Position numbers and translations under genes: made by a program
The notes under the pieces: generated by a model
Seen by the model: the letters and a program-made list of their open reading frames with translations, nothing else
The model's database searches: none
Told to the model about the DNA's origin: nothing
In this document: piece after piece, positions 8,948 to 17,482 of the stretch
Position numbering within the stretch: position 1 is the stretch's first letter
Layout of the letters: every line of letters begins with the position of its first letter
Assembly: GCA_030041735.1 (NCBI GenBank)
Contig: JASIBA010000098.1
Span: 1 to 35,172 of the forward strand
From: Thermoplasmata archaeon
GTDB lineage: Archaea; Thermoplasmatota; Thermoplasmata; Lutacidiplasmatales; UBA184
Length of the DNA: 35,172 nt
Direction of reading: 5' to 3'

Positions 8948-9901
8948 ATGCCGAAGGCCACCGCGCCCGCGATGCCCGCCGCTCCGAAGTTCCTGCGCCG
9001 CGGGAAGGTCAAGGAGGTCTACGAGATCTCGCCGACGGAGCTCGAGTTCCGCTTCACGAACGACATCTCCGTCTTCGACAAGCACATCCCGAGCGAGATC
9101 CCGCACAAGGGGGAGACGCTGGCCCGGACCGCGGCCCACTGGTTCGAGCTCTGCTCGCGGCTCGGCGTGCCCCACCATTACCTGGGCCTGTCGGGTCCCA
9201 CGACGATGCGGGTGAAGCGCGTGCAGGTCGTCCCGCAGCCGAAGACGCTCGGGCCCCACCCGAAGGGCTACCTCGTCCCGCTCGAGCTGATCGTCCGGTA
9301 CTATCTCGCCGGCTCGATGTGGGACCGCGTGAAGAGCGGGGCGGTCACGGCGAAGGACCTCGGGTTCCCGGCCGACACCACGCTCGTCTACGGGGTGAAG
9401 CTCCCCCAGCCGCACTTCGAGGTCACCACCAAGCTCGAGCCGATCGACCGGCTGCTCACGTTCGCCGAGGCCTTGGAGCTCGCCCAGATCGACCGGCGCC
9501 AGCTCGACGCGATCCGCGAGATGATCCTGAAGGTCGACGAGTCGATGCAGCGGGAGATCGGCCCGCGCGGGCTCATCCACGTCGACGGCAAGAAGGAGTT
9601 CGGGATCGACGACGCGGGGGCCCTGATGGTCGTCGACACCTTCGGCACGGCCGACGAGGACCGCTTCTGGGACAAGGACGCCTACGAGCGCGGGCGCCAG
9701 GTCGACTTCTCGAAGGAGTTCGTCCGCCAGCACTACCGGCAGACCGGCTACTACGACCAGCTCCAGAAGGCGCGCGCGGCCCACCAGCCCGAGCCGACGA
9801 TCCCCCCGCTCCCGCCCCTCCTCGTCGACGAGGCGAGCCGGCTCTACACGACCGTCTTCCAGCGGCTCACGGGCCAGCCGTTCGCGGCGACCCCGGGATA
9901 G
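8948..9901 (+). CDS. purC: Phosphoribosylaminoimidazole-succinocarboxamide synthase
   Basis: LRRGKVKEVYEI, FTNDISVFDKHIPSEIPHKGETL, VPLELIVRYYLAGS, GLIHVDGKKEFG; acgttaagc about 27 nt upstream. Confidence 0.95.
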   Translation: MPKATAPAMPAAPKFLRRGKVKEVYEISPTELEFRFTNDISVFDKHIPSEIPHKGETLARTAAHWFELCSRLGVPHHYLGLSGPTTMRVKRVQVVPQPKTLGPHPKGYLVPLELIVRYYLAGSMWDRVKSGAVTAKDLGFPADTTLVYGVKLPQPHFEVTTKLEPIDRLLTFAEALELAQIDRRQLDAIREMILKVDESMQREIGPRGLIHVDGKKEFGIDDAGALMVVDTFGTADEDRFWDKDAYERGRQVDFSKEFVRQHYRQTGYYDQLQKARAAHQPEPTIPPLPPLLVDEASRLYTTVFQRLTGQPFAATPG

Positions 9902-9913
9902 GCCCGGCGACCG

Positions 9914-9958
9914 CCTCGCTCCGGCGAGGGTCCCGGTGCGGCCCCGGCCCGCGGGACC
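9914..9958. terminator. Two adjacent inverted repeats between convergent genes (possible 3'-end structures)
   Basis: CCTCGC-TCCG-GCGAGG (9914-9929, cUNCGg tetraloop pattern) and GGTCCCG (9929-9935)/CGGGACC (9952-9958). Confidence 0.4.
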
Positions 9959-9967
9959 GCGGCGTCC

Positions 9968-10531
9968 TCAGGGGATCTTGATCAGACCGATCAAGGCCTC
10001 GGGCTTCCGATCCGGGTCCTTGAATCGGAACAGGAACGTCTCGAGACCGGGGCGAACGCGGGGCGAGCCCGGGTCGGGCGTGTCCGCCGGCACGAGCGCG
10101 TCACGGTCGTAGATCAGCAGCAGATCGATCCGCAGGGGGCGCCCCCGATCGATCGGGGCGTCTTCGTAGAAGTGTCGCATCACGCCGGCGAAGAAGGACG
10201 CAGCTCCGGGCTCGCGGCCGAACGGCCCGCCCTGGAGGTCGGCGTGGTACGGCGCGAACTGCTCGTGCGCGACGCCCCGCCGTTCGGGGTCGTACCGGTC
10301 CGTCCCCTTCGCCCGGATCCGGTGGGCGAGCTGATCCAGGGTGAGCGGCGGGTGGTCCGCCGAACTGATCGCACGGACGATGATGCGGTGCACGTCGAAG
10401 TGGTCGCGGATCACCCGATCCACGTTCTCGCCGAGCGTGTAATCCGGCGGGCCCTCGATGCGATAGCCCGGGAGGGGCACGGCGTAGACGCGGACCTTCG
10501 GCCTTCGTCCCCGGATCGGTGGCCCCGGCAT
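9968..10531 (-). CDS. Hypothetical protein
   Basis: Open frame with protein-like composition ([60 protein letters not shown]...), convergent with purC; no recognised family. Confidence 0.6.
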   Translation of the reverse strand: MPGPPIRGRRPKVRVYAVPLPGYRIEGPPDYTLGENVDRVIRDHFDVHRIIVRAISSADHPPLTLDQLAHRIRAKGTDRYDPERRGVAHEQFAPYHADLQGGPFGREPGAASFFAGVMRHFYEDAPIDRGRPLRIDLLLIYDRDALVPADTPDPGSPRVRPGLETFLFRFKDPDRKPEALIGLIKIP

Positions 10532-10624
10532 CCCCCCTCGACGGGATCCCAACGGCGGGGCACCGTTCACCGTTTCGGCACCCCTCCCCCCACGCTTATC
10601 TTCCCCGGGCCCGGTCTCGCCGTC

Positions 10625-11626
10625 GTGCCGACGAAGAGCCCCGGGCGCGGCTCCGCCACCGCCGAGACCGCTCCCGAGCCGAAGCCCGAGATCGCCCTCG
10701 AAGACCTCCCCGGTATCGGGGCGACGATCGCCGAGAAGCTGCGCGAGGCCGGGTACACCGACCTCATGGAGCTCGCGGTAGCCTCGCCGGGGGACGTCGC
10801 CGAGGCCGCGGAGATCGGGACCGCCATCGCCCAGAAGATCATCGGCGAGGCGCGCCGGAAGGCGGACGTCGGGCAGTTCGAGAGCGGCACGACGCTGCTC
10901 GAGCGGAGGAAGAAGCTCGGGCGGATCACGACCGGCGCCAAGTCGCTCGACGAGCTGCTCGGCGGCGGGGTCGAGACCCAGGCGATCACCGAGTTCTCCG
11001 GCGAGTTCGGGAGCGGGAAGACCCAGCTGGCGCACCAGATCGCCGTCAACGTGCAGCTCCCCGTCGACCAGGGCGGCCTCGCCGGCGAAGCGGTTTACAT
11101 CGACACCGAGAGCACGTTCCGGCCCGAGCGGATCGTCGACATGGCGAAGGGGAGCGGCGTGGACCCCGCCGACGCGCTCCGCCGGATCCACGTCGCGCGC
11201 GCGTTCAACTCCAACCACCAGATGCTGCTCGTGCAGAAGGCGCAGGAGCTCGCCCGCGAGCGGCCGATCCGGCTCCTCGTGGTCGACTCGCTCACCGCCC
11301 ACTTCCGCAGCGAGTACGTCGGGCGGGCCGAGCTCGCGCCCCGGCAGCAGCTCCTCAACAAGCACCTGCACGAGCTGCTGCGCTTCTCGGACACGTACAA
11401 CGCCTCGATCGTCGTCACGAACCAGGTCTCGGCCCGGCCGGACATCCTGTTCGGCGACCCGACCCGCCCGATCGGCGGGAACATCGTGGCCCACGCCGCG
11501 ACGTACCGGGTCTACCTGCGGAAGTCGAAGCCGCCCCGCCGCATCGCCCGGCTGATCGACTCGCCCAACCTTCCCGAGGGCGAGGCGGTCTTCTCGCTCA
11601 CGACCGAGGGGATCCGGGGCGAGTAG
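10625..11626 (+). CDS. radA: DNA repair and recombination protein RadA
   Basis: Helix-hairpin-helix [25 protein letters not shown]; Walker [35 protein letters not shown] start 10625 with cgcttatctt about 26 nt upstream. Confidence 0.97.
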   Translation: MPTKSPGRGSATAETAPEPKPEIALEDLPGIGATIAEKLREAGYTDLMELAVASPGDVAEAAEIGTAIAQKIIGEARRKADVGQFESGTTLLERRKKLGRITTGAKSLDELLGGGVETQAITEFSGEFGSGKTQLAHQIAVNVQLPVDQGGLAGEAVYIDTESTFRPERIVDMAKGSGVDPADALRRIHVARAFNSNHQMLLVQKAQELARERPIRLLVVDSLTAHFRSEYVGRAELAPRQQLLNKHLHELLRFSDTYNASIVVTNQVSARPDILFGDPTRPIGGNIVAHAATYRVYLRKSKPPRRIARLIDSPNLPEGEAVFSLTTEGIRGE

Positions 11627-11668
11627 CCCCGCGCGGCTCAAGAGCGGGCCGCGGCTCGCGGCCGGGGC

Positions 11669-12715
11669 GTGCAGCGCAACGGGGTCTGCTACGACGTCGG
11701 CCGCACGATGCTCGGCCAGGACTGGCGACCCGACTTCGACCCAGCGATCGTCCGGCGCGAGCTCGCGATCATCCACGACGACCTCCACTGCAACGCGGTC
11801 CGACTCCAGGGGTTCGACCTCGGCCGGCTCACCACCGCGACCGCGCTCGCGTTCGACGCGGGACTCGAGGTCTGGTTCTCCCCCGAGATGTGGGACCGGA
11901 CGCCCGAGGAGATGCTCCCGTACCTCGCGGAGGCCGCGGCCCGGGCCGAGGGGCTGCGCCGCGACCACCCCGACCGCATCGTGTTCAGCGTCGGCAGCGA
12001 GATCTCGCTGTTCGCGCAGGGATTCCTCCCGGGCACGAACGTGCTGAAGCGCCTCGCGAATCCGAAGCTGCGGGAGATTCTGTTCTCCGGCGCCCTCCGA
12101 GCGCCGATCAACGCGTTCCTCGCGACCGCGGCCCGGACCGTGCGCGCGGCGTTCGGCGGCCCGCTCACCTACGCGTCCGTGGGCTTCGAGGAGGTCGACT
12201 GGGGCCCGTTCGACTTCGTCGGGGCGGACCTCTACCGGGGCGACCCCCACTACGATCAGTACCCGGCGCTCCTCGAGCGGTACACGAAGCTCGGGAAGCC
12301 CCTCGCGAACCTGGAGTTCGGCTGCTGCACGTTCCGGGGGGCCGACCACTGGGGCGGTCGCGGCTGGCAGATCGTCGACTGGGGGCACCGAACCCCGCGG
12401 CTCACGGCCGACGTGGTCTACGACCCGGGCACGCAGGCGCGGGAGGACGCCGAGCTGCTGCGCCTCAACGACGCGGCCGGGGTCAACGCGACGTTCGTGT
12501 TCACGTTCGTCGAGCCCGGCGCCGGCTTGACACCGCGGCTGCGGCGACGGCTCGCCCGGCTGCCCTTCGATCCCGACCTCCCGCGCTACAGCCTCGTCCG
12601 GAGCCTTCCCGAGGGCCAACACGGCGCGACGTACCCGGATCTGCCGTGGGAGCCGAAGGAGTCGTTCCGGTCCGTCGCGGAATTCTACGCGACGCACCCG
12701 CCCCGCGCGCCCTAG
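11669..12715 (+). CDS. Putative TIM-barrel glycosidase-like protein; resembles actinobacterial proteins annotated as 'abortive infection protein'
   Basis: NGVCYDVGR, IIHDDLHCNAVRLQG, LEVWFSPEMWDRTPEEMLPYL, LEFGCCTFRGADHWGGRGWQIVDW, VNATFVFTFVEP, TYPDLPWEPKESF; family recognised from memory, not searched. Confidence 0.65.
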   Translation: MQRNGVCYDVGRTMLGQDWRPDFDPAIVRRELAIIHDDLHCNAVRLQGFDLGRLTTATALAFDAGLEVWFSPEMWDRTPEEMLPYLAEAAARAEGLRRDHPDRIVFSVGSEISLFAQGFLPGTNVLKRLANPKLREILFSGALRAPINAFLATAARTVRAAFGGPLTYASVGFEEVDWGPFDFVGADLYRGDPHYDQYPALLERYTKLGKPLANLEFGCCTFRGADHWGGRGWQIVDWGHRTPRLTADVVYDPGTQAREDAELLRLNDAAGVNATFVFTFVEPGAGLTPRLRRRLARLPFDPDLPRYSLVRSLPEGQHGATYPDLPWEPKESFRSVAEFYATHPPRAP

Positions 12716-13392
12716 CCCCGCGCCGCCGCACCCGCGGCTCCGGCCACCCGGCGGAGGGCCGTGGCCTTGACGTAGAGTAGGACGCGGACGCCCGGCCGCA
12801 GCCGGAGCTGGCGGACCGGCTCCTCCGTCAGGGCGACCCGGAGGGTCGCGCCCGGGACCCGCACGCGGAGCGTCAGATCGAGCCCGGACGGATCGCGCTC
12901 GACGCGCTCCACGGTCCCGGCGATCACGTTCCGCGCGCTCGAGGGGAACCGGCGGCGGGCGACGACGATCGCCTCCGGGTCCAGCACGAGCCGGAGCGCC
13001 TCCCCGTCGGACGCGGAGAACGCGACGCGGAGCCGGAGGTCCGACGCCACCTCGACCTCGGGCGGAGGACCGGCCCGGTAGACGCCCCGGAGCAGGTTGG
13101 GGCGGGGCCCTCCCACGACCGAGCGCGCGTCCAGGAGCTCGATCGTGTCGAACCCGCCGCGGAGCACGCGGTCCCCGAGCGGCGTCAGCGCGGTGCCCCC
13201 GTGGGCGCGGCCCCCGCGGGCGCCCTGGACGACGGGGCCACCGAAGGCCCGCGCGAGGCGACCCAGCCGGTAGACCGCGCGGTCGCGGGAGATCCCCAGC
13301 GCGCGGCTCGCGGCCACGACGGAATGCGAGCGCCCGATCGAGCGGAGCAGCGCGACGTCCGTGTCCGTGACCCGGCTCGGACGTTCGGCCAT
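12712..13392 (-). CDS. ModE-like regulator (HTH plus TOBE domain)
   Basis: N-terminal HTH LLRSIGRSHSVVAASRALGISRDRAVYRLGRLARAFG; C-terminal TOBE-like EAIVVARRRFPSSARNVIAGTVERVE; last gene of a Mo/W ABC operon. Confidence 0.83.
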   Translation of the reverse strand: MAERPSRVTDTDVALLRSIGRSHSVVAASRALGISRDRAVYRLGRLARAFGGPVVQGARGGRAHGGTALTPLGDRVLRGGFDTIELLDARSVVGGPRPNLLRGVYRAGPPPEVEVASDLRLRVAFSASDGEALRLVLDPEAIVVARRRFPSSARNVIAGTVERVERDPSGLDLTLRVRVPGATLRVALTEEPVRQLRLRPGVRVLLYVKATALRRVAGAAGAAARG

Positions 13393-13396
13393 GCGC

Positions 13397-14410
13397 CTAG
13401 CTCCACGGACCGAGGGCGCGCAGGCTCTCCTCGTTTACGGAGAACCGGAACGCCTGGCCCGGCGCCGGGACCGGTCCGGTCCGTGGGAGGGGGAGCGCGA
13501 GCTCGATCCAGAGCCCATCCGCGCGCACCGTCACGGCGAGACCCTCCGGGGTCGGGCGGACCCCGTGGACGGTCCCCGACCAGGGCCCGCCCTCGGCGGC
13601 GAGCCGCACGCAGGGAAAGGCGACTCCCTGGGGGCCGGCGCGTCTGGCGAGCCAGGCGCCCAGCGAGGCCGGAGCGGCCCCGTCGAGCGTCGGCCGGTCG
13701 AACACGTTGTCGAACCCGACGAACCGGGCGGCGAACGCGTCGGGAGGATGCGCGAGCAGCGCCGCCGCGTCGCCGCTCAACTGCACCGCGCCCTCGCGCA
13801 GCACGACGAAGTGGTCCGCGGTCGCGAACGCGAGCGAGGGGTCGTGCGTCACCAGCACGACGGGGACGCGCTCGTCCTGCTTCATCTCCTGGACGACCAG
13901 CGCGAGGTCGTGGCGCGCCTCGACGTCGAGCGACTGGCTCGGCTCGTCCCAGACGATCAGTTCGGGCTCGGCCGCGAGCGCCCGGGCGAGCGCGACCCGC
14001 TGCGCCTCGCCGCCGCTGAGCCGGGCGGGGTACCGTCCGGCGAGCCGGCCGAGGCCGAACCGTTCGAGCAGCTCCCGGCTCCGGGCGCGGGCGTCGGTCC
14101 GGCCCCGGACCTCGAGCGGGTAGCTCACGTTCCGCTCGACCGTCCGGTGCGGGAACAGGCCCAGCCCCTGGGGCACGTAGCCGAGACCCCGGCGCTCCGG
14201 AGGGAGCCGGGCGACGTCGTGCCCATCGCGCAGGATGCGCCCGGCGCTGAGCCCCAGGAATCCGGCCAGGGTCCGCAGCAGCGTGGTCTTGCCGGAGCCC
14301 GAGGCGCCCAGGATCGCGACCACGCGCCCCGGGGCGAGCTCGAGGTCGATCGGGCCGAGGTGGAACCGGTCGACCGCGGTCTCGAGCCCGGCGACCGTCC
14401 AGACGCTCAC
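13397..14410 (-). CDS. wtpC: Molybdate/tungstate ABC transporter ATP-binding protein
   Basis: Walker A GASGSGKTTLLRT, signature LSGGEAQRVALARALA, Walker B ELIVWDEP; C-terminal TOBE-like extension. Confidence 0.87.
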   Translation of the reverse strand: MSVWTVAGLETAVDRFHLGPIDLELAPGRVVAILGASGSGKTTLLRTLAGFLGLSAGRILRDGHDVARLPPERRGLGYVPQGLGLFPHRTVERNVSYPLEVRGRTDARARSRELLERFGLGRLAGRYPARLSGGEAQRVALARALAAEPELIVWDEPSQSLDVEARHDLALVVQEMKQDERVPVVLVTHDPSLAFATADHFVVLREGAVQLSGDAAALLAHPPDAFAARFVGFDNVFDRPTLDGAAPASLGAWLARRAGPQGVAFPCVRLAAEGGPWSGTVHGVRPTPEGLAVTVRADGLWIELALPLPRTGPVPAPGQAFRFSVNEESLRALGPWS

Positions 14411-15285
14411 GGGGTGAGCTCCCCGCGGCGCCAGGGCAGCCAGCCCGATCGCTCGCCGAGACGGACGGCGAGGAACAGCGCGAAGGCGATCAGCAGGAAG
14501 ACCGAGCTCACCGCGGCCGCTCCCTTCAGGTTCCCCGCCTGGAACAGGTTGTAGACGAGCACGGAGATCGTCGAGGTGACGGGACCGTTGTACGGCCCGC
14601 CGGGATAGACCGCGTAGGCGATGATCAGGATCCCGCCGATCTCGCTCACCGCGCGCGCCCAGGTGAGGAGCAGGCCCGCGACGATCCCGCGGAGCGCGAG
14701 CGGGAACGAGACCGTGAGGAACGCGGTGGCGGGCCCCGCGCCGAGCGAGCGGGCCGCCTCGAGCGTCCGGTCGTCGATCGCCCGGAACGACAGGTCCGCC
14801 GCGAGGACGGTGTACGGCGCGCTGACGAACGCCATCACGAGGACCACGCCCCAGATCGTGTCGTAGACGGGGAAGCCGATCCAGGTCGTGAACCGGAACG
14901 CGGGGCTGCCGGGCAGCAGCAGCAGGAAGAGGCCCAACCCCACCAGGAGGTGGGGCACCACCACCGGCAGAGCGACCACCGCCTCGACGACGCTGCGACC
15001 GGGGAAGCGCCGGCGCGCGAGCAGGTAGCCGAGCGGGATCGCGAAGACGACCGCGATGAGCAGCGTGATCGCCGACGCGTAGAACGTGAGCCAGAGCGCG
15101 GCGTCGACGGCCGCGTTGTCGAACGCCGCGACGATCTCGGAGAGGGGGGCGTAGGTGAACAGCGCGTAGATCGGCAGCAGGAACAGCAGCAGCAGCGAGC
15201 CCGCCAGGACGAGCTGGAGGACCAGCCAGGGAGCGCCGCCGAGCTTCGGTCGCGTCGTGGGGGCCGGCACGGCCCCCGGGTTCAT
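14407..15285 (-). CDS. wtpB: Molybdate/tungstate ABC transporter permease
   Basis: Multiple TM segments; permease loop EAARSLGAGPATAFLTVSFPLALRGIVAGLLLTWARAVSEIGG; ATGA overlaps on both sides. Confidence 0.87.
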   Translation of the reverse strand: MNPGAVPAPTTRPKLGGAPWLVLQLVLAGSLLLLFLLPIYALFTYAPLSEIVAAFDNAAVDAALWLTFYASAITLLIAVVFAIPLGYLLARRRFPGRSVVEAVVALPVVVPHLLVGLGLFLLLLPGSPAFRFTTWIGFPVYDTIWGVVLVMAFVSAPYTVLAADLSFRAIDDRTLEAARSLGAGPATAFLTVSFPLALRGIVAGLLLTWARAVSEIGGILIIAYAVYPGGPYNGPVTSTISVLVYNLFQAGNLKGAAAVSSVFLLIAFALFLAVRLGERSGWLPWRRGELTP

Positions 15286-16430
15286 GGAATGAACGGAGCC
15301 GCCCACGCGGGGAGCGACGTCACGTCCGGCTGCAGGAGGCCCGGCACCGCGCTGGGCGTCGGCGACCAACCGGGGAAGATCGGCGTCCACGCGTCATCCT
15401 CGGCCAGGATCGCGCTGCCCTGGGGGGAGAGCAGGAGGTGGAGGAACAGCGCCCCGAGCGCGGCGTTCGGGGCGTTCGAGGGCACCGTCGCCGCGAACAG
15501 GATCGGGGCGGGGACGACCGAGACGAGGGTCCCGGCCGAGCCGATGATCTGCGTCGAGAGCTTCGAGTAGGCGGTGAGCGCGAACGAGGTGTTCGCGCCC
15601 AGCCCGACGGTCGAGTTCAGGAGCACGTAGCTCAGGTGGTTCTGGATGGCGACCGCCTTGTACGTGATCACGGCCGAGAGGACACCCGTGTTCATCAGGG
15701 TCGCCGCCTGCGACTCGTGCTCGATCTTGGTGTACGAGGGGTTCGGGGTCGCGTACGAGCCCGGCGCGCCGCTGTACAGCTGGTTGTACACCGCGCTCGT
15801 GCTGCCGTTCTGGAACTGGCCCTGCAGCATCATCGAGAAGATCTCGTTGTAGCCGTTCGGGTCGGTCGAGGCGTTCCAGACCCCGAACGGCGCGTTGCCG
15901 GGGGTCTTGACGTCCTGGACCAGCTTCCAGCCCCAGTTCGAGGCGTTGACCCCGTGGAACGCCGGGAGGCTCGCGTTGTAGATCAGGACCTCCTGGGTCT
16001 GGGCGAACACGACCTCGTACGAGGCGTAGGTCGGCTGGAGCAGCTGCGGGATCAGGCGGAAGTCGGCCAGCGCCGCCACGTCCGCCTTCGCGCCTGTGGA
16101 CGTGATCGCGGTCGTGATGTCGAGCGAGCCCTCGTAGGTCTGGGCCGCGGCCGGCGCGGTGACCCCGGGGGTCTCGTTGACCAGGGCGTTGGCGACCATG
16201 GGGAACGTGTCGACCAGCGTGCCCGCCCCGAGGATCGAGAGGGTGTTGTTGGCGGCCGTGCTCGGCGAGGCGGCCGGCGAGCCACGATACTCGTACCCCG
16301 CGTAGAATCCGGCGCCGCCGACGGCGGCCGCCACGACGATGAGGACGACGACCCAGACGGCGGTGCTCGTGCCGCGGGCCGGGGGTGGCAGGGAGGTCGT
16401 TTCCGAGGGCGCCGGAGTGGGGGCGGACAT
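15282..16430 (-). CDS. wtpA: Molybdate/tungstate-type ABC transporter substrate-binding protein (N-terminal membrane anchor)
   Basis: TM anchor VVVLIVVAAAVGGAGFYAG then LSILGAGTLVDTFPMVANAL...KADVAALADFRLIP; first gene of the operon; acttatccg TATA about 25 nt upstream. Confidence 0.8.
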   Translation of the reverse strand: MSAPTPAPSETTSLPPPARGTSTAVWVVVLIVVAAAVGGAGFYAGYEYRGSPAASPSTAANNTLSILGAGTLVDTFPMVANALVNETPGVTAPAAAQTYEGSLDITTAITSTGAKADVAALADFRLIPQLLQPTYASYEVVFAQTQEVLIYNASLPAFHGVNASNWGWKLVQDVKTPGNAPFGVWNASTDPNGYNEIFSMMLQGQFQNGSTSAVYNQLYSGAPGSYATPNPSYTKIEHESQAATLMNTGVLSAVITYKAVAIQNHLSYVLLNSTVGLGANTSFALTAYSKLSTQIIGSAGTLVSVVPAPILFAATVPSNAPNAALGALFLHLLLSPQGSAILAEDDAWTPIFPGWSPTPSAVPGLLQPDVTSLPAWAAPFIP

Positions 16431-16453
16431 CGATGTGGCATTTTCACATATCG
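16431..16453. promoter_or_regulatory. Imperfect palindrome between the TATA box and start codon of the Mo/W transporter operon (candidate ModE-like operator)
   Basis: Minus strand CGATATGTGAAAATGCCACATCG: ATGTG-n7-CACAT arms directly upstream of ATG 16430. Confidence 0.4.
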
Positions 16454-16494
16454 GATAAGTCCTTCGCGACGCGGCCGTCGGCGGCCGGTCCCCG

Positions 16495-16872
16495 TCAGAG
16501 CGCGCGACGGCGGTCCCCCGGGAAGTATATCCGGTAGGCGCGGCCGACGATCGCATCGAGCCCCACCGGGCCGAAGCGCCGGCTGTCGCGGGCGACCTCC
16601 GGGGCGTCGCCGACGACCGCTACGGTACGTCCGGTGGGGTCGACCGCGCCGACCCGTTTGATCAGCCACCGGTCCGGCGCCTCCGGATCGACGAGCACGA
16701 CGATCTCCCCCGCGCGGGGAAGTCGGGCCCGGAACGCGCCCCGGTCGATCCAGAGCCGGTCGCCCGGCTCCAAGGTCGGGCGCATGCTCCCGTCGCGCAC
16801 GACCACGCGGGCCCGATCTCGCCAGCGCGGCCGGGTCGACGCGGCGGATTCCTCCTCGGGACTCCCCGGCAT
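16495..16872 (-). CDS. sodX: S26-family peptidase, likely nickel-SOD maturation protease (start uncertain: ATG 16872 or GTG 16806/16800)
   Basis: Ser/Lys dyad motifs VVVRDGSMRPTLEPGDRLWID and DRWLIKRVGAV; divergent neighbour of sodN. Confidence 0.8.
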   Translation of the reverse strand: MPGSPEEESAASTRPRWRDRARVVVRDGSMRPTLEPGDRLWIDRGAFRARLPRAGEIVVLVDPEAPDRWLIKRVGAVDPTGRTVAVVGDAPEVARDSRRFGPVGLDAIVGRAYRIYFPGDRRRAL

Positions 16873-16902
16873 CTTTATCGGGGCCTCCGGGCTCGCGCGA
16901 CC

Positions 16903-17430
16903 ATGCCGCGCCCACCGTTCTCGCTCGGACTCGTCGACCGCCTCCGGGACGCCGTCCATCCCCCCCGACCCGTGTACGCGCACTGCGACATTCCGTGCGG
17001 TATTTACGACCCGCACGAGGCGCAGATCGCCGCTCTCACGGTGGTCCGCATGGACCAGCTGATCGGAGAGCTCCCGGCGCCCGCGGCGGACGCGAAGCCG
17101 GAGGACCGCGCCGCGTACGGCTCGAAGCTCGCGCGGTACACGGCGGTCAAGGAGACCCACGCGGAGCGCGTCAAGAGCGAGGTCCGCGTGATCTGGGGCG
17201 ACTACTTCACCCCCGATCACGTCAAGCAGTTCCCGCAGACCCACGACCTCGTCTGGCGCACGCTCAAGGCGGCCTCGAAGGCGCGGCAGGGCACGAGCCT
17301 CGCCGACGCCCAGGACCTGCTGAAGCTCGTCCAGGAGTTCTCCGAGCTCTTCTGGCAGACCAAGGGGGCCAAGACGCGACGGATCCCCTCGATGCAGAAG
17401 TCCGGCGGCGAGCTCGTCGTCCCGGCGTAG
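16903..17430 (+). CDS. sodN: Nickel superoxide dismutase precursor
   Basis: Ni-hook HCDIPCGIYDP after a 26-residue propeptide (MPRPPFSLGLVDRLRDAVHPPRPVYA); RVIWGDYFTPDHVKQFPQTHDLVWRTLKAASKAR; ctttatcg about 26 nt upstream. Confidence 0.95.
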   Translation: MPRPPFSLGLVDRLRDAVHPPRPVYAHCDIPCGIYDPHEAQIAALTVVRMDQLIGELPAPAADAKPEDRAAYGSKLARYTAVKETHAERVKSEVRVIWGDYFTPDHVKQFPQTHDLVWRTLKAASKARQGTSLADAQDLLKLVQEFSELFWQTKGAKTRRIPSMQKSGGELVVPA

Positions 17431-17482
17431 GACGGGCTCGCGTGGCGCATCGGCCCGCGCGGTCGGGCAGGGGGCGCCGAAC

